52,612 nucleotides of DNA from Bacillus infantis (GCF_020171945.1 NZ_JAIVAP010000029.1:1-52612); one strand, 5' to 3'. Counted from the first letter of the stretch, positions 14,420 to 24,836 are shown. Numbers and translations: made by a program. The notes: generated from the letters alone by a model not told the origin.

Positions 14420-16219
14420 TTATGCATTGCCTACTGCATCTTCCACCCTCTCGACAGAGCCGTTCTGCAGCAGGTACATTTTATGGTACAAGCCTTTTAA
14501 TGCCAGCAGCTCCTGGTGGGTGCCCCGCTCAACGATTTCCCCCTGGTGGAGGACAAGGATCAGCTCGGCATCCTGGATGGTGGAAAGCCTGTGGGCGATG
14601 GCAATGGTTGTGCGCCCCTTCCTCATCTTCTCCAGGGCCGTCTGGATGGCCTCCTCTGTCTCTGTGTCGATATTGGCGGTCGCTTCATCAAGCACAAGGA
14701 TTTTCGGGTTGGCAGCAATCGTCCGCGCAAAGGCAATCAGCTGCCTTTGTCCGCTGGAGAATGTCGACCCCCTCTCAACCACCTTGTGGTCGTAGCGGTC
14801 ATCAAGCTTCTCAATGAAGGTATGCGCCTGAACGAAATGGGCAGCTTCCTCTATTTCCTTATCAGTCATCTCTGCATCATGAAGGCGGATATTGTCCTTA
14901 ACCGTTCCATAGAATAAGAACGGATCCTGGAGGACAAGGCCGAGCTTTTCCCTAAGCTCCTCTTTTGGATAAGACTTAATCGACTGCCCGTCAATCAGAA
15001 TGTCGCCCCTTGAGAATTCGTAAAACCTCATCATCAGATTGATGATCGAGCTCTTGCCGCTTCCTGTATGGCCAACCAGAGCCACTGTTTCACCCGGCTT
15101 GGCAGTAAAGCTGATGTTCTTCAGCACATCCCGCTTCCCATCATAAGAGAAGCTGACATCCTTGAATTCAATCTGTCCGTCGCCGATTGTAAGTTTCTCT
15201 TCCTTCTGGGCGGGGGCGAGCTCTTCTTCATCCAGGAGCCTGAACACCCTGGATCCGGCAATGATGGCCTGCTGGTACATGGAAAGCCGCTGCATCATAT
15301 TATTGACTGGCTCGAAAAAGCGGTCCAGATAGCTGACAAATGCGAATAAAACCCCAACTTCAATCGGATTGCTGAATGATGTGATCCCGAAAAAACCCAG
15401 GACTATCACGAGCGCAAGTGTGTAGACAAGATCGATTGCCGGCCTCAGGAGCAGCCCATCGACCTTGATGTTCCTCATCCCTGCATCATAATGCTTTTGG
15501 TTGATGTCTGCGAATTCCTTGCGCAGGCGCTTTTCCTGCCTGAACACCTGGATGATCCCCATTCCCTGGAGTGACTCACTGAGCTTTGCATTCAGCTGGC
15601 TTAGCCTTTCCCTCATATCCTGATAAAAACGCGAGCTGTATTTGCGGTACATCTGCATGATCATAAAGATGATAGGCAGGATCACCAGACAGAATAAGGC
15701 CAGCTGGACATTCAGGGCAAACATCGCGATGAATATCCCGATCAGCAGAAAGCCGCTCTGGATAAAGATGACCAGGACGCTGACAAACATATCCTTAATG
15801 GCTTCTGTATCATTCGTAACACGCGAGACAATGCTGCCGGCCGGCGTCTGATCGAAGTATTTCAGGCCGAGCGACTGCACCTTTGAAAAAACGTCAATCC
15901 TCAGCTGCTGAATGATTTTTAAAGCGATCTCCTGAAACTTCAGAAGCTGGAAATAAGAGATTAGGACATTCATGACCTGGATGCCGATATAGCCTGCCCC
16001 GAGCAGGAACAATGGTTCAAATGCCAGGTTCCTTGGGGTCAGATAATCATCAATGAATATTTTGACAAGGATCGGTCCCATGATATCGCCAATCGTTGTC
16101 AGCAATAACAGGCTGAAGGCGAGGATGATCGTTGCTTTATGCGGCTTTGTATAAGCAAGGAGCCGGTATAGGACGGTCCGCTGTTCTTTCTTATTGATAT
16201 CCTGCTGGTTATGCTCCAT
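14420..16219 (-). CDS. ABC exporter half, canonical catalytic subunit (BmrD/YheH-like)
   Basis: This 599-residue protein is a half ABC exporter. Six membrane helices lie in the first 320 residues and the ATPase domain in the rest. The Walker A reads GHTGSGKSS, the signature FSSGQRQL (non-standard), and the Walker B ILVLDEATANIDTETEE with the catalytic glutamate. It pairs with the adjacent subunit, which lacks that glutamate, as in the BmrCD/YheIH multidrug exporter of Bacillus subtilis and TM287/288. It is shorter than BmrD (673 residues) mainly in the N-terminal part. Its start overlaps the partner's end by 11 bases, so the two are translated together. Confidence 0.88.
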   Translation of the reverse strand: MEHNQQDINKKEQRTVLYRLLAYTKPHKATIILAFSLLLLTTIGDIMGPILVKIFIDDYLTPRNLAFEPLFLLGAGYIGIQVMNVLISYFQLLKFQEIALKIIQQLRIDVFSKVQSLGLKYFDQTPAGSIVSRVTNDTEAIKDMFVSVLVIFIQSGFLLIGIFIAMFALNVQLALFCLVILPIIFMIMQMYRKYSSRFYQDMRERLSQLNAKLSESLQGMGIIQVFRQEKRLRKEFADINQKHYDAGMRNIKVDGLLLRPAIDLVYTLALVIVLGFFGITSFSNPIEVGVLFAFVSYLDRFFEPVNNMMQRLSMYQQAIIAGSRVFRLLDEEELAPAQKEEKLTIGDGQIEFKDVSFSYDGKRDVLKNISFTAKPGETVALVGHTGSGKSSIINLMMRFYEFSRGDILIDGQSIKSYPKEELREKLGLVLQDPFLFYGTVKDNIRLHDAEMTDKEIEEAAHFVQAHTFIEKLDDRYDHKVVERGSTFSSGQRQLIAFARTIAANPKILVLDEATANIDTETEEAIQTALEKMRKGRTTIAIAHRLSTIQDAELILVLHQGEIVERGTHQELLALKGLYHKMYLLQNGSVERVEDAVGNA

Positions 16220-17972
16220 GACTTCTGCCTCCGTGCTCTACAAGTTCTTCAAGCTGCTGGCGGAGATACATGCTCTTATACCAGCCTTCCTCTTCCATCA
16301 GCTCATCGTGTGTGCCTTTTTGAGCGATCCTGCCTTCATCCAGCACAAGGATCAGATTCGCATGCTGGATGGCACTCAGGCGGTGGGCGGTGATGATCGT
16401 CGTCTTGCCTGCCCTGTTCTTCCTGAGGCCGTTCAGGATAGCTTCCTCCGTCTTCGCATCGACCGCTGACAGCGAATCATCCAGGATCAGCACTTCCGGA
16501 TCCATCATGAGCGCCCTGGCAATGGAAATCCGCTGCTTCTGCCCGCCTGACAAGGAAACGCCGCGCTCCCCGACCACTGTTTCATACCCTTCCGTAAACT
16601 GGAGGATATCGTCGTGGATATTGGCCAGCTTTGCTGCCTTGAATACTTCCTCCCGCTCTGATGCAGGGTTCGCAAAGGCGATATTCTCTGCAACCGTGGC
16701 TGAAAAAAGGAAATGGTCCTGCGGCACATAGCCAATGGCCTCATGCAGCTTTTCAAGCGTATAATCATTAACAGAATGGCCGCCGAACCGGACGTCACCC
16801 TCAAAGCCGTCAAATTCCCTGATCAACAGCTTAAGGAGAGTTGTTTTTCCGGCACCTGTCTTCCCGACGATCCCTAAGGTTTCTCCCCGCTTCAGCTGAA
16901 AGCGGATATCTTCAAGGACAGGCTTTTCCTCGTTCGGGTAATGGAATCGGCTGAGTTCATAAACAATATCCCCGCTCGGCACAGCTTCAAGTGCCCCCTC
17001 TTTATCAGCCACCTCTGCCTTTTCAGCGAGCAGGCTCATGATCCTGTCATTTGAGGCGCGCCCTCTTTCGACAATATTAAAGAGCCAGCCAAAGGCAAGC
17101 ATCGGCCAAATCAAGAGTCCGAGATACGTTGTAAATGATACAAGCTCCCCGATCGTCAATTCACCTGAAATCACGTATCTGGCGCCAAAAGCGACAGACA
17201 GGAAGAACGAAATGCCTACGATGATGCTGATTGTTGGATCAAAGAGCGAATCCACCTTGGCGACTGATATATTTTTTTCCACCACATCATGTGATTGCTT
17301 CCGGAAATCCTCGATATCTTCTTTTTCCTGGCCAAAGGTCTTGATGACCTTGATGCCTGTAATGCTTTCCTGTGTTTTATCATTCAGGGAAGAAAAAGCT
17401 TCCTGTGCCCCATGGAACCGCTTATGAAGAAGCGTCCCATACCAGCTTGTCAGAATCGCCATGAAAGGCATCGGGATCAGGCAGATGAGTGTCAGCTTCC
17501 AGCTGATCGTCGCAGCCATGGCGATGATGACAAATCCCCCTGTGGCAAGCGAGTCGACAAGGGTCAACACTCCTGAACCGGCCGTCTGCTGGACAGCCTG
17601 CAGGTCATTCGTCGCATGAGCCATCAGATCCCCGACCCGCCTTCTTTGGTAAAAAGATTGCGGCATCTCTGTAAAATGCCGGTACAGCCTGTTCCTCAGC
17701 TGCCTGGACAGCTTGACGGCGGATCCGAAAATCATGATCCTCCAGTAATAGCGCAATATGTACATCATTAAAGCAGCTCCGATTAATATCAGAAGCCAAT
17801 TGACAAGGAGGCCGCTGGTCAAAGTATCGTTCTTGATATGATCCACGACGATTCCAATGACTTTTGGCGGAATCAGCTGCAGGAATGCCACAAACAGCAG
17901 CAGGACAATCCCTGTCACATACGATTTCTTCTCTTGCTTAAAAAACCACATTAAATCTGCGAATACTTTCAT
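16209..17972 (-). CDS. ABC exporter half, degenerate-site subunit (BmrC/YheI-like)
   Basis: The product is 587 residues with six membrane helices (about 15-310) and a C-terminal ATPase. Walker A is GKTGAGKTT, signature LSGGQKQR and Walker B VLILDDSLSAVD, with aspartate in place of the catalytic glutamate. That is the mark of the degenerate-site partner in heterodimeric exporters such as BmrC. Together with the next gene it should extrude hydrophobic drugs at the cell membrane. ATG 17972 follows GGGGGAAG. In Bacillus subtilis a leader peptide (bmrB) controls this pair; none was found upstream here. Confidence 0.88.
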   Translation of the reverse strand: MKVFADLMWFFKQEKKSYVTGIVLLLFVAFLQLIPPKVIGIVVDHIKNDTLTSGLLVNWLLILIGAALMMYILRYYWRIMIFGSAVKLSRQLRNRLYRHFTEMPQSFYQRRRVGDLMAHATNDLQAVQQTAGSGVLTLVDSLATGGFVIIAMAATISWKLTLICLIPMPFMAILTSWYGTLLHKRFHGAQEAFSSLNDKTQESITGIKVIKTFGQEKEDIEDFRKQSHDVVEKNISVAKVDSLFDPTISIIVGISFFLSVAFGARYVISGELTIGELVSFTTYLGLLIWPMLAFGWLFNIVERGRASNDRIMSLLAEKAEVADKEGALEAVPSGDIVYELSRFHYPNEEKPVLEDIRFQLKRGETLGIVGKTGAGKTTLLKLLIREFDGFEGDVRFGGHSVNDYTLEKLHEAIGYVPQDHFLFSATVAENIAFANPASEREEVFKAAKLANIHDDILQFTEGYETVVGERGVSLSGGQKQRISIARALMMDPEVLILDDSLSAVDAKTEEAILNGLRKNRAGKTTIITAHRLSAIQHANLILVLDEGRIAQKGTHDELMEEEGWYKSMYLRQQLEELVEHGGRSHGA

Positions 17973-18180
17973 GCATGCTTCCCCCGGGTCTCGAATTCCT
18001 TAATTTTCCTCATTTATGCTCCAAATAGTTTATCAAATATTTTAAAAATAAGAAAGATTTTTTAAAAAGGTCCGACTTGCAGGCTTATTCACCAATTCAG
18101 CAAAACCGTGATATTCGCAGGGACAAGTAAGGAGGTCCAAGCATTAAATATAGAGATAAAATTAGAAATGAGGTGTTTCT

Positions 18181-18456
18181 TTGTCTGATTCAAAATGTAT
18201 TATGCCTTCCCTGCCAACGGTTGTGACAATTTGCTGGTTCCGCAATCTGTTAAATCCTTCATCGCCGAAGCGGATTTCCCAGGCGACAGTTTTGGGGAAT
18301 GATGCTGATGACTGCCAGGATAAACTTGAAACAGGAGACCTGTTCTCCCCTGCAGCCGATTGTCTGCTGGATAACGGCTTCCAGCTGGTAACCAAGATGG
18401 ATTTCGGCTTCTCCGGATTTTCCGTTTTTACAAAAAAACCAAAAAAACATTGTTAA
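18181..18456 (+). CDS. small hypothetical protein
   Basis: The product is 91 residues from TTG 18181, with GAGGTG five bases upstream. The sequence has three cysteines in its first 70 residues (SKCIMPS, TICWFRN, AADCLLDNG) and ends FTKKPKKHC. No membrane segment or known domain is seen. The ribosome binding site is the main support; a competing minus-strand frame covers the same bases without a good start. It is convergent with the gene at 18501, sharing the hairpin between them. Confidence 0.5.
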   Translation: MSDSKCIMPSLPTVVTICWFRNLLNPSSPKRISQATVLGNDADDCQDKLETGDLFSPAADCLLDNGFQLVTKMDFGFSGFSVFTKKPKKHC

Positions 18457-18498
18457 AAGAGGACAAGGGTTCCCTGTCTGGCAGGGGTGCCTGTCCTC
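18455..18498. terminator. hairpin between convergent small genes
   Basis: GAGGACA and TGTCCTC form the outer stem with an inner CCCTG/CAGGG. On the minus strand it is followed by TTTT, so it probably terminates the 18501 gene. Confidence 0.6.
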
Positions 18499-18500
18499 CA

Positions 18501-18692
18501 TCAGTGTCCCTCATGCAGCCGTACAAAATGCTTGTTCAGCTCTGCTTCTGAAATCTGAATTCGATGCTCCAGATCTTTCGTGCGCAGGACAAATTCCTTA
18601 ACGCCGATAAACTCAGACTCAGCAATCAGCCAGAATATCGTCCCACGCTTGAATCTGCCGTTGAAGCCGGTTTTCAATCTGTATTTTTTCAT
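18501..18692 (-). CDS. small basic hypothetical protein
   Basis: The product is 63 residues from ATG, with GAGGG four bases upstream. It begins KKYRLKTGFNGRFKRGTIFW, a strand-rich start recalling small SH3-like or KOW-like folds, and ends in a helix (EAELNKHFVRLHEGH). No family is assigned. It is flanked by terminators on both sides and so appears to be a single-gene unit. Confidence 0.65.
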   Translation of the reverse strand: MKKYRLKTGFNGRFKRGTIFWLIAESEFIGVKEFVLRTKDLEHRIQISEAELNKHFVRLHEGH

Positions 18693-18723
18693 GCTTCCCT
18701 CTGCTTTTATTGCTCATCTATCT

Positions 18724-18768
18724 AAAAAGCCGCTTTTCCTGTCATAATAACAGAAAAAGCGGCTTTCT
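18724..18768 (-). terminator. terminator downstream of yneF
   Basis: On the minus strand AAAGCCGCTTTTTCTG and CAGGAAAAGCGGCTTTTT form a long stem with a T run. Confidence 0.85.
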
Positions 18769-18827
18769 TGATGTACAGTGATGGCCCCGTAATAGACTCT
18801 ATTACAATCAGCAGCCCTATGTAAGCC

Positions 18828-19043
18828 TTACTTGCCGGACTGCTTGTTCATGGCAGCCATCATCTGATTGATTTTTTTCTGGGATGGTTTCATGCCCATT
18901 TGCATCATCATCATTTTAAGCATTTGTTCGTTGATTGGCGGATTTTTCTTTAAGTAGCTCATCATATATTTACGAGCGATGAAAAATCCTAGTGCTACAC
19001 CGGCGATCAATGCCAGTATACCAACTAGAATAACGTCCCACAT
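18828..19043 (-). CDS. yneF: UPF0154 membrane-anchored protein YneF
   Basis: The product is 71 residues. One N-terminal membrane helix (about 4-24, [20 protein letters not shown]) is followed by a basic, methionine-rich tail ([22 protein letters not shown]). This is the full length and typical composition of the UPF0154/YneF family, which is conserved in Firmicutes and of unknown function. It lies directly downstream of sirA on the same strand, as in Bacillus subtilis. Confidence 0.9.
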   Translation of the reverse strand: MWDVILVGILALIAGVALGFFIARKYMMSYLKKNPPINEQMLKMMMMQMGMKPSQKKINQMMAAMNKQSGK

Positions 19044-19129
19044 TCAAAACTTCCTCCTTCATGTTGTCTATCATACAGTGTACTAAACCAAAGGTTATTA
19101 TACAATATTTGCACCTGTTTTTCCCCTAT

Positions 19130-19567
19130 TTAAATAAATTTTCTTTCTTTGATCGGCTTCAGCCAGCCAAAGCGCCTGTTGGTCATATCGACCGCCAGAT
19201 AAGAGGATTCATTTTTCCGGAGGATTTCAAAGAACACCGTTTCAGCATCATAATTCCCATGTGATTCGATCACTAAACATCGGTCATAGATTTCAAGCCG
19301 TGCCGAGCTGTTTTTTCCGTTCTGAATAACATAGGCCCCCTGATCGGCTGATGCTCCTTTTTTCCTTGAAAGCTGCTGTGTGAGATACTGGTGAAGCCTG
19401 AGGGCGGGGATCGGCCTTGTGATAAACTCAATCTGGCGTGACAGGATCGATTTCAGCTCTCCCTTAGAACGGCTGTATTCCTGAAAGAGCTGGTAGAACA
19501 TCCGCTCTCTGCCAAAATAATGGGAAGCAAATTCGTCTTCTATTAAATAAAGCTGATAGGTTCTCAC
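19130..19567 (-). CDS. sirA: sporulation inhibitor of replication SirA
   Basis: SirA is made under Spo0A control at the onset of sporulation and binds domain I of DnaA to block new rounds of replication. The protein is 145 residues from GTG 19567, which has GGAGG eight bases upstream; earlier TTG and ATG codons overlap that site. The N-terminus RTYQLYLIEDEFASHYFGRE matches the family (YxxYLIxxEFAxHYFGRE), and length agrees with the 148 residues of Bacillus subtilis SirA (YneE). Its place between tkt and yneF is conserved. Confidence 0.88.
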   Translation of the reverse strand: MRTYQLYLIEDEFASHYFGRERMFYQLFQEYSRSKGELKSILSRQIEFITRPIPALRLHQYLTQQLSRKKGASADQGAYVIQNGKNSSARLEIYDRCLVIESHGNYDAETVFFEILRKNESSYLAVDMTNRRFGWLKPIKERKFI

Positions 19568-19732
19568 CAACATCTCCTCCAATATCTACTATATTGCTTC
19601 AAGTATAAGGGAACAGAATCAGTTACTTTGTCTTTCAGCGTCAAAAATAGGCACTAATTTTGTCGAACAGGCTTATTTGCCTATCAATTATACGAAAATA
19701 TTATAAATATTCAATCAATTATAAGGAAATAA

Positions 19733-19764
19733 AAAAGAGAGCGTACTCTGACGCTCTCTTTATA
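19733..19764 (-). terminator. tkt terminator
   Basis: On the minus strand AAAGAGAGCG and CGCTCTCTTTTTT form the stem and T run. The spacer between this and sirA has no gene. Confidence 0.85.
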
Positions 19765-19768
19765 CCCT

Positions 19769-21769
19769 TTACAGAAGGGCCTTTAAACGTGCAACCACGT
19801 TTTCTACTGTGAAGCCATACTCTTCGATAATTTTCTCGCCTGGTGCAGATGCGCCGAATGTATCGATCGCCAATACATCCCCTTCATCACCCGCATAACG
19901 GTGCCAGCCGAGTGAAGAGCCCATCTCAATGGCAAGGCGCTTCTTGACTGCCTTCGGAATGACGCTTTCTTTATATTCCTTGGACTGTGCTTCAAAGCGG
20001 TCCCATGCAGGCATGGAAACAACTGCTGCGTCAATGCCTTCTTTCTTCAAAGCTTCCTGCGCTTTTACCGCAAGATGCACTTCAGATCCGGAAGCAAGAA
20101 GCAGGGCATCTGCCTGGTCTTTGCCGGCAGGTGAAACAACGTAAGCCCCTTTAGATACGCCTTCATACGCGTTTTTGTCTGTATCCTGGAGGGTAGGCAG
20201 GTTTTGGCGCGTCAGCACAAGAGCTGTCGGCTTATCCTGTGATTCTACCGCCACTTTCCATGCAGCAGAGGTTTCATTTCCATCAGCAGGGCGGATGACA
20301 GACAGATTAGGCATCGCACGAAGTGATGCAAGCTGTTCAACCGGCTCATGTGTAGGGCCGTCCTCACCAACAGCGATGCTGTCATGTGTGAATACATAAG
20401 TAACAGGCAGACCCATCAGGGCAGCTAAGCGGATTGCAGGACGAAGATAGTCAGAGAATACGAAGAATGTGCCTCCAAATACCTTTAATCCTCCGTGAAG
20501 GGCCATGCCGTTAAGGGCTGCACCCATGGCAAATTCCCTTACGCCGAACCAGATGTTGCGGCCTTCGAATGATGCTGGGGTAAAGTCCCCTGAGCCTTTG
20601 ATCATTGTTTTGTTTGAACCGGCAAGGTCAGCAGATCCGCCGATGAAGAATGGAAGATTCTGTGCGATTCCGTTCAGTGCTTCGCCTGAAGATGCGCGGC
20701 TTGCCAGGCTTGAACCTGTTTCATATACCGGAATATCCTTATCCCATCCTTCTGGAAGCTCACCTTTCATGGCTCCATCAAGCTGGGCACCGAGCTCTGG
20801 GAATTCCTGCTTGTAGCTTTCCAGCATAGAGTTCCATTCCTGCTCAGTCTTTGCTCCGCGTTCTGCGATGTGCTTCTTGAAGTGGCTGTACACTTCATCC
20901 GGAACATGGAAATCTTCTTCGAAAGTCCATTTGTAAGCTTCCTTTGTCAGCTTAAGTTCGTCGGCTCCAAGCGGTGCACCGTGTACATCTGATTTACCTG
21001 ATTTGTTAGGAGCCCCGAAGCCGATCACAGTTTTTACTTCGATCATGGTTGGGTGGTCAAGGTCGCCTCTTGCTTCCTCAAGCGCTTTTGCCACTTCGTG
21101 AAGGTCATTGCCGTCTTCAACACGGATATACTGCCAGCCGTAAGATTTAAACCTCTGCTCCACACTTTCAGAGAAAGAACGGTCAAGATCGCCATCAAGG
21201 GAGATATCATTTGAATCATAAAGGACAACGAGCTTGCCAAGCTTCAGGTGGCCTGCAAGCGATGCTGCTTCTGCGGATACACCCTCCATGAGGTCACCAT
21301 CGCCGCAAATGCTGTATGTAAAGTGATCGACTACATTATACTTGTCTTTATTGTAGACGGCTGCCAAGTGGCGCTCAGCCATAGCCATGCCGACTGCCAT
21401 TGAAATACCCTGTCCAAGCGGACCTGTTGTCGCGTCTACGCCCTTAGTATGTTTGTATTCCGGGTGTCCGGGAGTCTTGCTTCCCCACTGGCGGAATTCC
21501 TTCAGGTCGTCGATTGTGAGTTCATAGCCTGATAAATGGAGCAGGCTGTACAGAAGCATGGAACCATGTCCTGCAGATAAAACAAAACGGTCGCGGTTAA
21601 ACCACTCAGGATTTGCCGGGTTATGGTTCATGAAACGGCTCCAAAGTGTGTACGCCATCGGAGCTGCCCCCATAGGCATGCCTGGGTGGCCGGAATTTGC
21701 TTTTTCAATAGCATCGATAGATAGAGTTCTGATCGAGCTTATGGACAAATCATCGATAGATTCAAACAT
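19769..21769 (-). CDS. tkt: transketolase
   Basis: This thiamine-diphosphate enzyme of the pentose phosphate pathway moves two-carbon units between ketose and aldose phosphates. The protein has 666 residues, a normal length. The cofactor motif [20 protein letters not shown] and, later, [10 protein letters not shown] are clear, as are the substrate histidine region ([18 protein letters not shown]) and the pyrimidine-domain stretch with [23 protein letters not shown] follows AGAGGATG at close range. It sits between ynzC and sirA, as in Bacillus subtilis, with its own terminator. Confidence 0.97.
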   Translation of the reverse strand: MFESIDDLSISSIRTLSIDAIEKANSGHPGMPMGAAPMAYTLWSRFMNHNPANPEWFNRDRFVLSAGHGSMLLYSLLHLSGYELTIDDLKEFRQWGSKTPGHPEYKHTKGVDATTGPLGQGISMAVGMAMAERHLAAVYNKDKYNVVDHFTYSICGDGDLMEGVSAEAASLAGHLKLGKLVVLYDSNDISLDGDLDRSFSESVEQRFKSYGWQYIRVEDGNDLHEVAKALEEARGDLDHPTMIEVKTVIGFGAPNKSGKSDVHGAPLGADELKLTKEAYKWTFEEDFHVPDEVYSHFKKHIAERGAKTEQEWNSMLESYKQEFPELGAQLDGAMKGELPEGWDKDIPVYETGSSLASRASSGEALNGIAQNLPFFIGGSADLAGSNKTMIKGSGDFTPASFEGRNIWFGVREFAMGAALNGMALHGGLKVFGGTFFVFSDYLRPAIRLAALMGLPVTYVFTHDSIAVGEDGPTHEPVEQLASLRAMPNLSVIRPADGNETSAAWKVAVESQDKPTALVLTRQNLPTLQDTDKNAYEGVSKGAYVVSPAGKDQADALLLASGSEVHLAVKAQEALKKEGIDAAVVSMPAWDRFEAQSKEYKESVIPKAVKKRLAIEMGSSLGWHRYAGDEGDVLAIDTFGASAPGEKIIEEYGFTVENVVARLKALL

Positions 21770-21902
21770 ATACTACATCCTCTCTTTATAAAAAATCCTA
21801 CACAATTAATATTATAGCGGCTCTTTATTTTACACAACTGAGAAGCTTCTGTATATCTTGTGCATTTTGGAAACCTGTATGTAGAAAAGAACCAAAAATA
21901 AA

Positions 21903-21940
21903 TCCAAAAAGGAACACAGATTGGTGTATTCCTTTTTGGC
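21903..21940 (-). terminator. ynzC terminator
   Basis: On the minus strand CCAAAAAGGAA and TTCCTTTTTGG form a stem followed by ATTTATTTTT. Confidence 0.8.
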
Positions 21941-21948
21941 CTGATGCA

Positions 21949-22188
21949 TTAATGAAGGCGCTTCTTCTCGTCCTCACGCAGCTTTTTTATCTTTTTCGGT
22001 GTGACATCGTTCCCTTTTGGATCCATGATGGTTACACCTTTTAAGGTTGTGAGCATATTGGAACGGAAGGTCTGCAGATACTCGCTGCGAAGCGCTGTCT
22101 GTTCCTTCGCCTCTTCGTTCGTGAGCCCTGTGGTCTTAGCTTTGTTTGCCAGCTCATTAATTCTGGCCATTTTATCTTTAGGCAGCAT
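21949..22188 (-). CDS. ynzC: UPF0291/DUF896 protein YnzC
   Basis: The product is 79 residues with two N-terminal helices (RINELANKAKTTGL, TNEEAKEQTALRSEYLQTFR), then VTIMDPKGNDVTP and a basic tail. This is the DUF896 layout, and YnzC of Bacillus subtilis has the same size and place. It belongs to the SOS-linked yneA-yneB-ynzC row next to lexA; no activity is known. A terminator lies between it and yneB, so part of its expression may be independent. Confidence 0.9.
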   Translation of the reverse strand: MLPKDKMARINELANKAKTTGLTNEEAKEQTALRSEYLQTFRSNMLTTLKGVTIMDPKGNDVTPKKIKKLREDEKKRLH

Positions 22189-22289
22189 AATAACGCTCCT
22201 TTTTCATTCATTTCATTTAGCCTTCCCTAGTCGTCTTCCCCTTAAAACACTGGTCTAAACGGCTGGAGAATACATCACATATTACTATA

Positions 22290-22318
22290 AAAAAAAGCGT
22301 TTGCCAAGGCAAACACTC
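22290..22318 (-). terminator. yneB terminator
   Basis: On the minus strand AGTGTTTGCC-TT-GGCAAACGCT is followed by TTTTTTT. Confidence 0.85.
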
Positions 22319-22981
<663 letters not shown>

Positions 22982-23314
22982 TCACTCACCTGCAAAGTTC
23001 TGCAGATCATCCTGCAGCTGTCTTGTATGGCTGTCCGCTTTTACCGGGATGATGATCTGCTCTCCCGCTTTGATTGCACTGCCGGCAATTCCGTTCTCAT
23101 CTTCCACCCACATCACAAAATCTTCTGCAGACAGATTATGATTGTCCGAAAATTGCTGGGACAGCCCCCATAATGTATCTCCTTCATTAACCGTTACCTT
23201 CATATAATCTTCTTCCCCGAATATCTTATCATATCCGGTAAGCAGCAAAGCCGCCCCAAAGCTCAAAACGATAAGTATAATAGCATATGAGTATTGATTC
23301 CACAATTTTTTCAT
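22982..23314 (-). CDS. yneA: SOS cell-division suppressor YneA (LysM)
   Basis: YneA delays septum completion during the SOS response. The 110-residue protein starts at ATG 23314, which has GGGGTG six bases upstream. It has a membrane or signal helix (about 9-27, [19 protein letters not shown]) and then a LysM domain ([16 protein letters not shown] ... AGEQIIIPV) that binds peptidoglycan outside the cell. It is divergent from lexA with three LexA-box-like sites between them, so repression by LexA is expected. Confidence 0.9.
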   Translation of the reverse strand: MKKLWNQYSYAIILIVLSFGAALLLTGYDKIFGEEDYMKVTVNEGDTLWGLSQQFSDNHNLSAEDFVMWVEDENGIAGSAIKAGEQIIIPVKADSHTRQLQDDLQNFAGE

Positions 23315-23332
23315 ACAAGACACCCCGCAGCA

Positions 23333-23413
23333 AGAATATATGTTCGTATTTCGTTAAATTTATTATAAACCGAACATGTGTTTTCCGTCAACGAAAATTC
23401 GAACTTATGTTTG
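23333..23413. promoter_or_regulatory. LexA (SOS) boxes between yneA and lexA
   Basis: Three sites resemble the Gram-positive SOS box CGAACNNNNGTTYG. CGAACTTATGTTTG (23400-23413) is a full match. CGAACATGTGTTTT (23371-23384) has one mismatch, and AGAATATATGTTCG (23333-23346) has two. This spacing of several boxes in the yneA-lexA spacer is as known in Bacillus subtilis. Confidence 0.85.
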
Positions 23414-23472
23414 TATCTGTTCCGGGTACATGCTATAATTTAATCAATAATAACCATACGGGGTGCGAATAC

Positions 23473-24096
23473 ATGGCTAAAATATCAAAAAGGCAGCAGG
23501 ACATACTTGAATTTATCAAGGAAGAAGTTAAAGCGAAGGGCTATCCACCTTCAGTCAGGGAAATAGGGGAAGCAGTCGGCCTGGCCTCCAGCTCGACTGT
23601 GCACGGGCATCTGGCCCGCCTCGAAAGCAAGGGGATGATCAGACGGGATCCGACAAAGCCCCGTGCTATTGAAATCCTGGAGCTCGATGAAACATCGCAT
23701 ATTCCAAGGAACAATGTCGTCAACGTTCCTATCCTCGGGAAAGTTACAGCAGGACAGCCGATCACTGCGATCGAGAATGTAGAAGAGTTCTTCCCGCTTC
23801 CAGAAAGCATGGCACCTGCAGCCGAGCAGGTCTTCATGCTTGAAATTATGGGTGAAAGTATGATTGAAGCCGGCATCCTTGACGGCGACTATGTCATCGT
23901 CCGCCAGCAGCAGTCCGCCAACAATGGCGATATCGTCGTTGCGATGACAGATGAGGATGAAGCAACTGTCAAGCGGTTCTTCAAGGAAAGGGATTATATC
24001 AGGCTTCAGCCTGAAAACTCTACAATGGAGCCTATCATTCTCAGAAATGTTTCCATTCTTGGCAAGGTCATTGGCGTCTACCGCCATATCCACTGA
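23473..24096 (+). CDS. lexA: SOS repressor LexA
   Basis: The product is 207 residues from ATG 23473, preceded by GGGGTG. The winged helix-turn-helix spans about 1-70 ([36 protein letters not shown]). The self-cleavage site is A93-G94 (KVTAGQPI), and the catalytic dyad is S129 ([10 protein letters not shown]) and K167 (EATVKRFF). LexA represses yneA, yneB, recA and other SOS genes until RecA filaments trigger its cleavage. It is divergent from yneA and autoregulated through the boxes at 23333-23413. Confidence 0.97.
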   Translation: MAKISKRQQDILEFIKEEVKAKGYPPSVREIGEAVGLASSSTVHGHLARLESKGMIRRDPTKPRAIEILELDETSHIPRNNVVNVPILGKVTAGQPITAIENVEEFFPLPESMAPAAEQVFMLEIMGESMIEAGILDGDYVIVRQQQSANNGDIVVAMTDEDEATVKRFFKERDYIRLQPENSTMEPIILRNVSILGKVIGVYRHIH

Positions 24097-24111
24097 TTAT
24101 ATGATTCTCTC

Positions 24112-24146
24112 AGCCCAGGCCCTTTGCCGCCTGGGCTGTTTTCTGC
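24112..24146 (+). terminator. lexA terminator
   Basis: The arms AGCCCAGGC and GCCTGGGCT surround a loop and are followed by GTTTTCTG. Confidence 0.8.
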
Positions 24147-24349
24147 CCGAAAAGCCTTGCAGGCACTAGAATAGTCGCATCTTTGCTGCTTATTTTTTCC
24201 TGAAGAGTACATATGTACCATTATTTAAATGCTGAAAATTCAGTCGATTTATGCATATCTTTCTCCTTTTGGTCTGTTATATAATAGAAGCAGCACCATG
24301 ATTGACCTAAGGTCGCACCAAAAATTCCGGCTTTAGGAGTGTGAGGCAA

Positions 24350-24631
24350 ATGTGGCAGCATGTCGTCTTCGCAATATTCATTGGTGGCCTTGTCGGCGCG
24401 GTTGGGCATCTTAAGAAACACGGGAAGCTGATCATGCCGAAAAGAACGAAGCAATTCATCTATCTCGGCTTTTTGGAGGAAATGGTATTGGGATCACTCG
24501 CCTCAGCGCTGCTTGTGCTTTCATCGGATGCAAGCTCCCTCTTGAAGGTAGCATTCCTGTCCATGCTGGCGGGACTTGGCGGTGAAGCTCTGATCCGCAG
24601 CCTGGACCTCATCAGGGCCGAAAAGAAATGA
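24350..24631 (+). CDS. small membrane protein, DUF4257-like
   Basis: The product is 93 residues from ATG 24350; AGGAG lies ten bases upstream and GAGG closer. Three hydrophobic segments are seen: VVFAIFIGGLVGAVGHL, FLEEMVLGSLASALLVLSS and a third ending in LSMLAGLGGEALI. The pattern (glycine-rich first helix, H-x-x-K-H-G-K loop, E-x-x-x-L-G in the second) resembles DUF4257, a family of small proteins of unknown function seen in Bacillus and some phages. It is a single-gene unit with its own terminator. Confidence 0.7.
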   Translation: MWQHVVFAIFIGGLVGAVGHLKKHGKLIMPKRTKQFIYLGFLEEMVLGSLASALLVLSSDASSLLKVAFLSMLAGLGGEALIRSLDLIRAEKK

Positions 24632-24683
24632 AACAGGAGGAAAAGCAGAAGCTATGCTCAAAACAGCAAAAGTAAAGACGTAA

Positions 24684-24720
24684 GAAGCCTCTCCCGGGAA
24701 ATTGGGCAGAGGCTCTTTTT
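24684..24720 (+). terminator. terminator after the DUF4257-like gene
   Basis: The arms GCCTCT and AGAGGC (with an inner CCC/GGG) are followed by TCTTTTT. Confidence 0.8.
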
Positions 24721-24754
24721 ATGTCTGAAAACTGTAAACAATCATCTGCATTTT

Positions 24755-24771
24755 GGTAACCTTTCTGTAAT
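24755..24771 (+). promoter_or_regulatory. candidate WalR binding site upstream of iseA
   Basis: GGTAAC-CTTTC-TGTAAT fits the WalR consensus TGTWAH-N5-TGTWAH with one mismatch, 65 bases before the iseA start codon. A further half-site TGTAAA lies at 24733. In Bacillus subtilis iseA is a WalR-repressed gene, so the site makes sense here. Confidence 0.55.
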
Positions 24772-24836
24772 TCTTTCGAGGAGAAGTGAAGGTAATATAA
24801 GGATAGCAAGTGAATAATCTTATTGGAGGCTTTAAA

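Noticed and set aside
14422-14917. Several plus-strand frames opposite the ABC exporter gene
   Set aside because: They are antisense to a well-supported gene, overlap each other in three phases, and lack domains.
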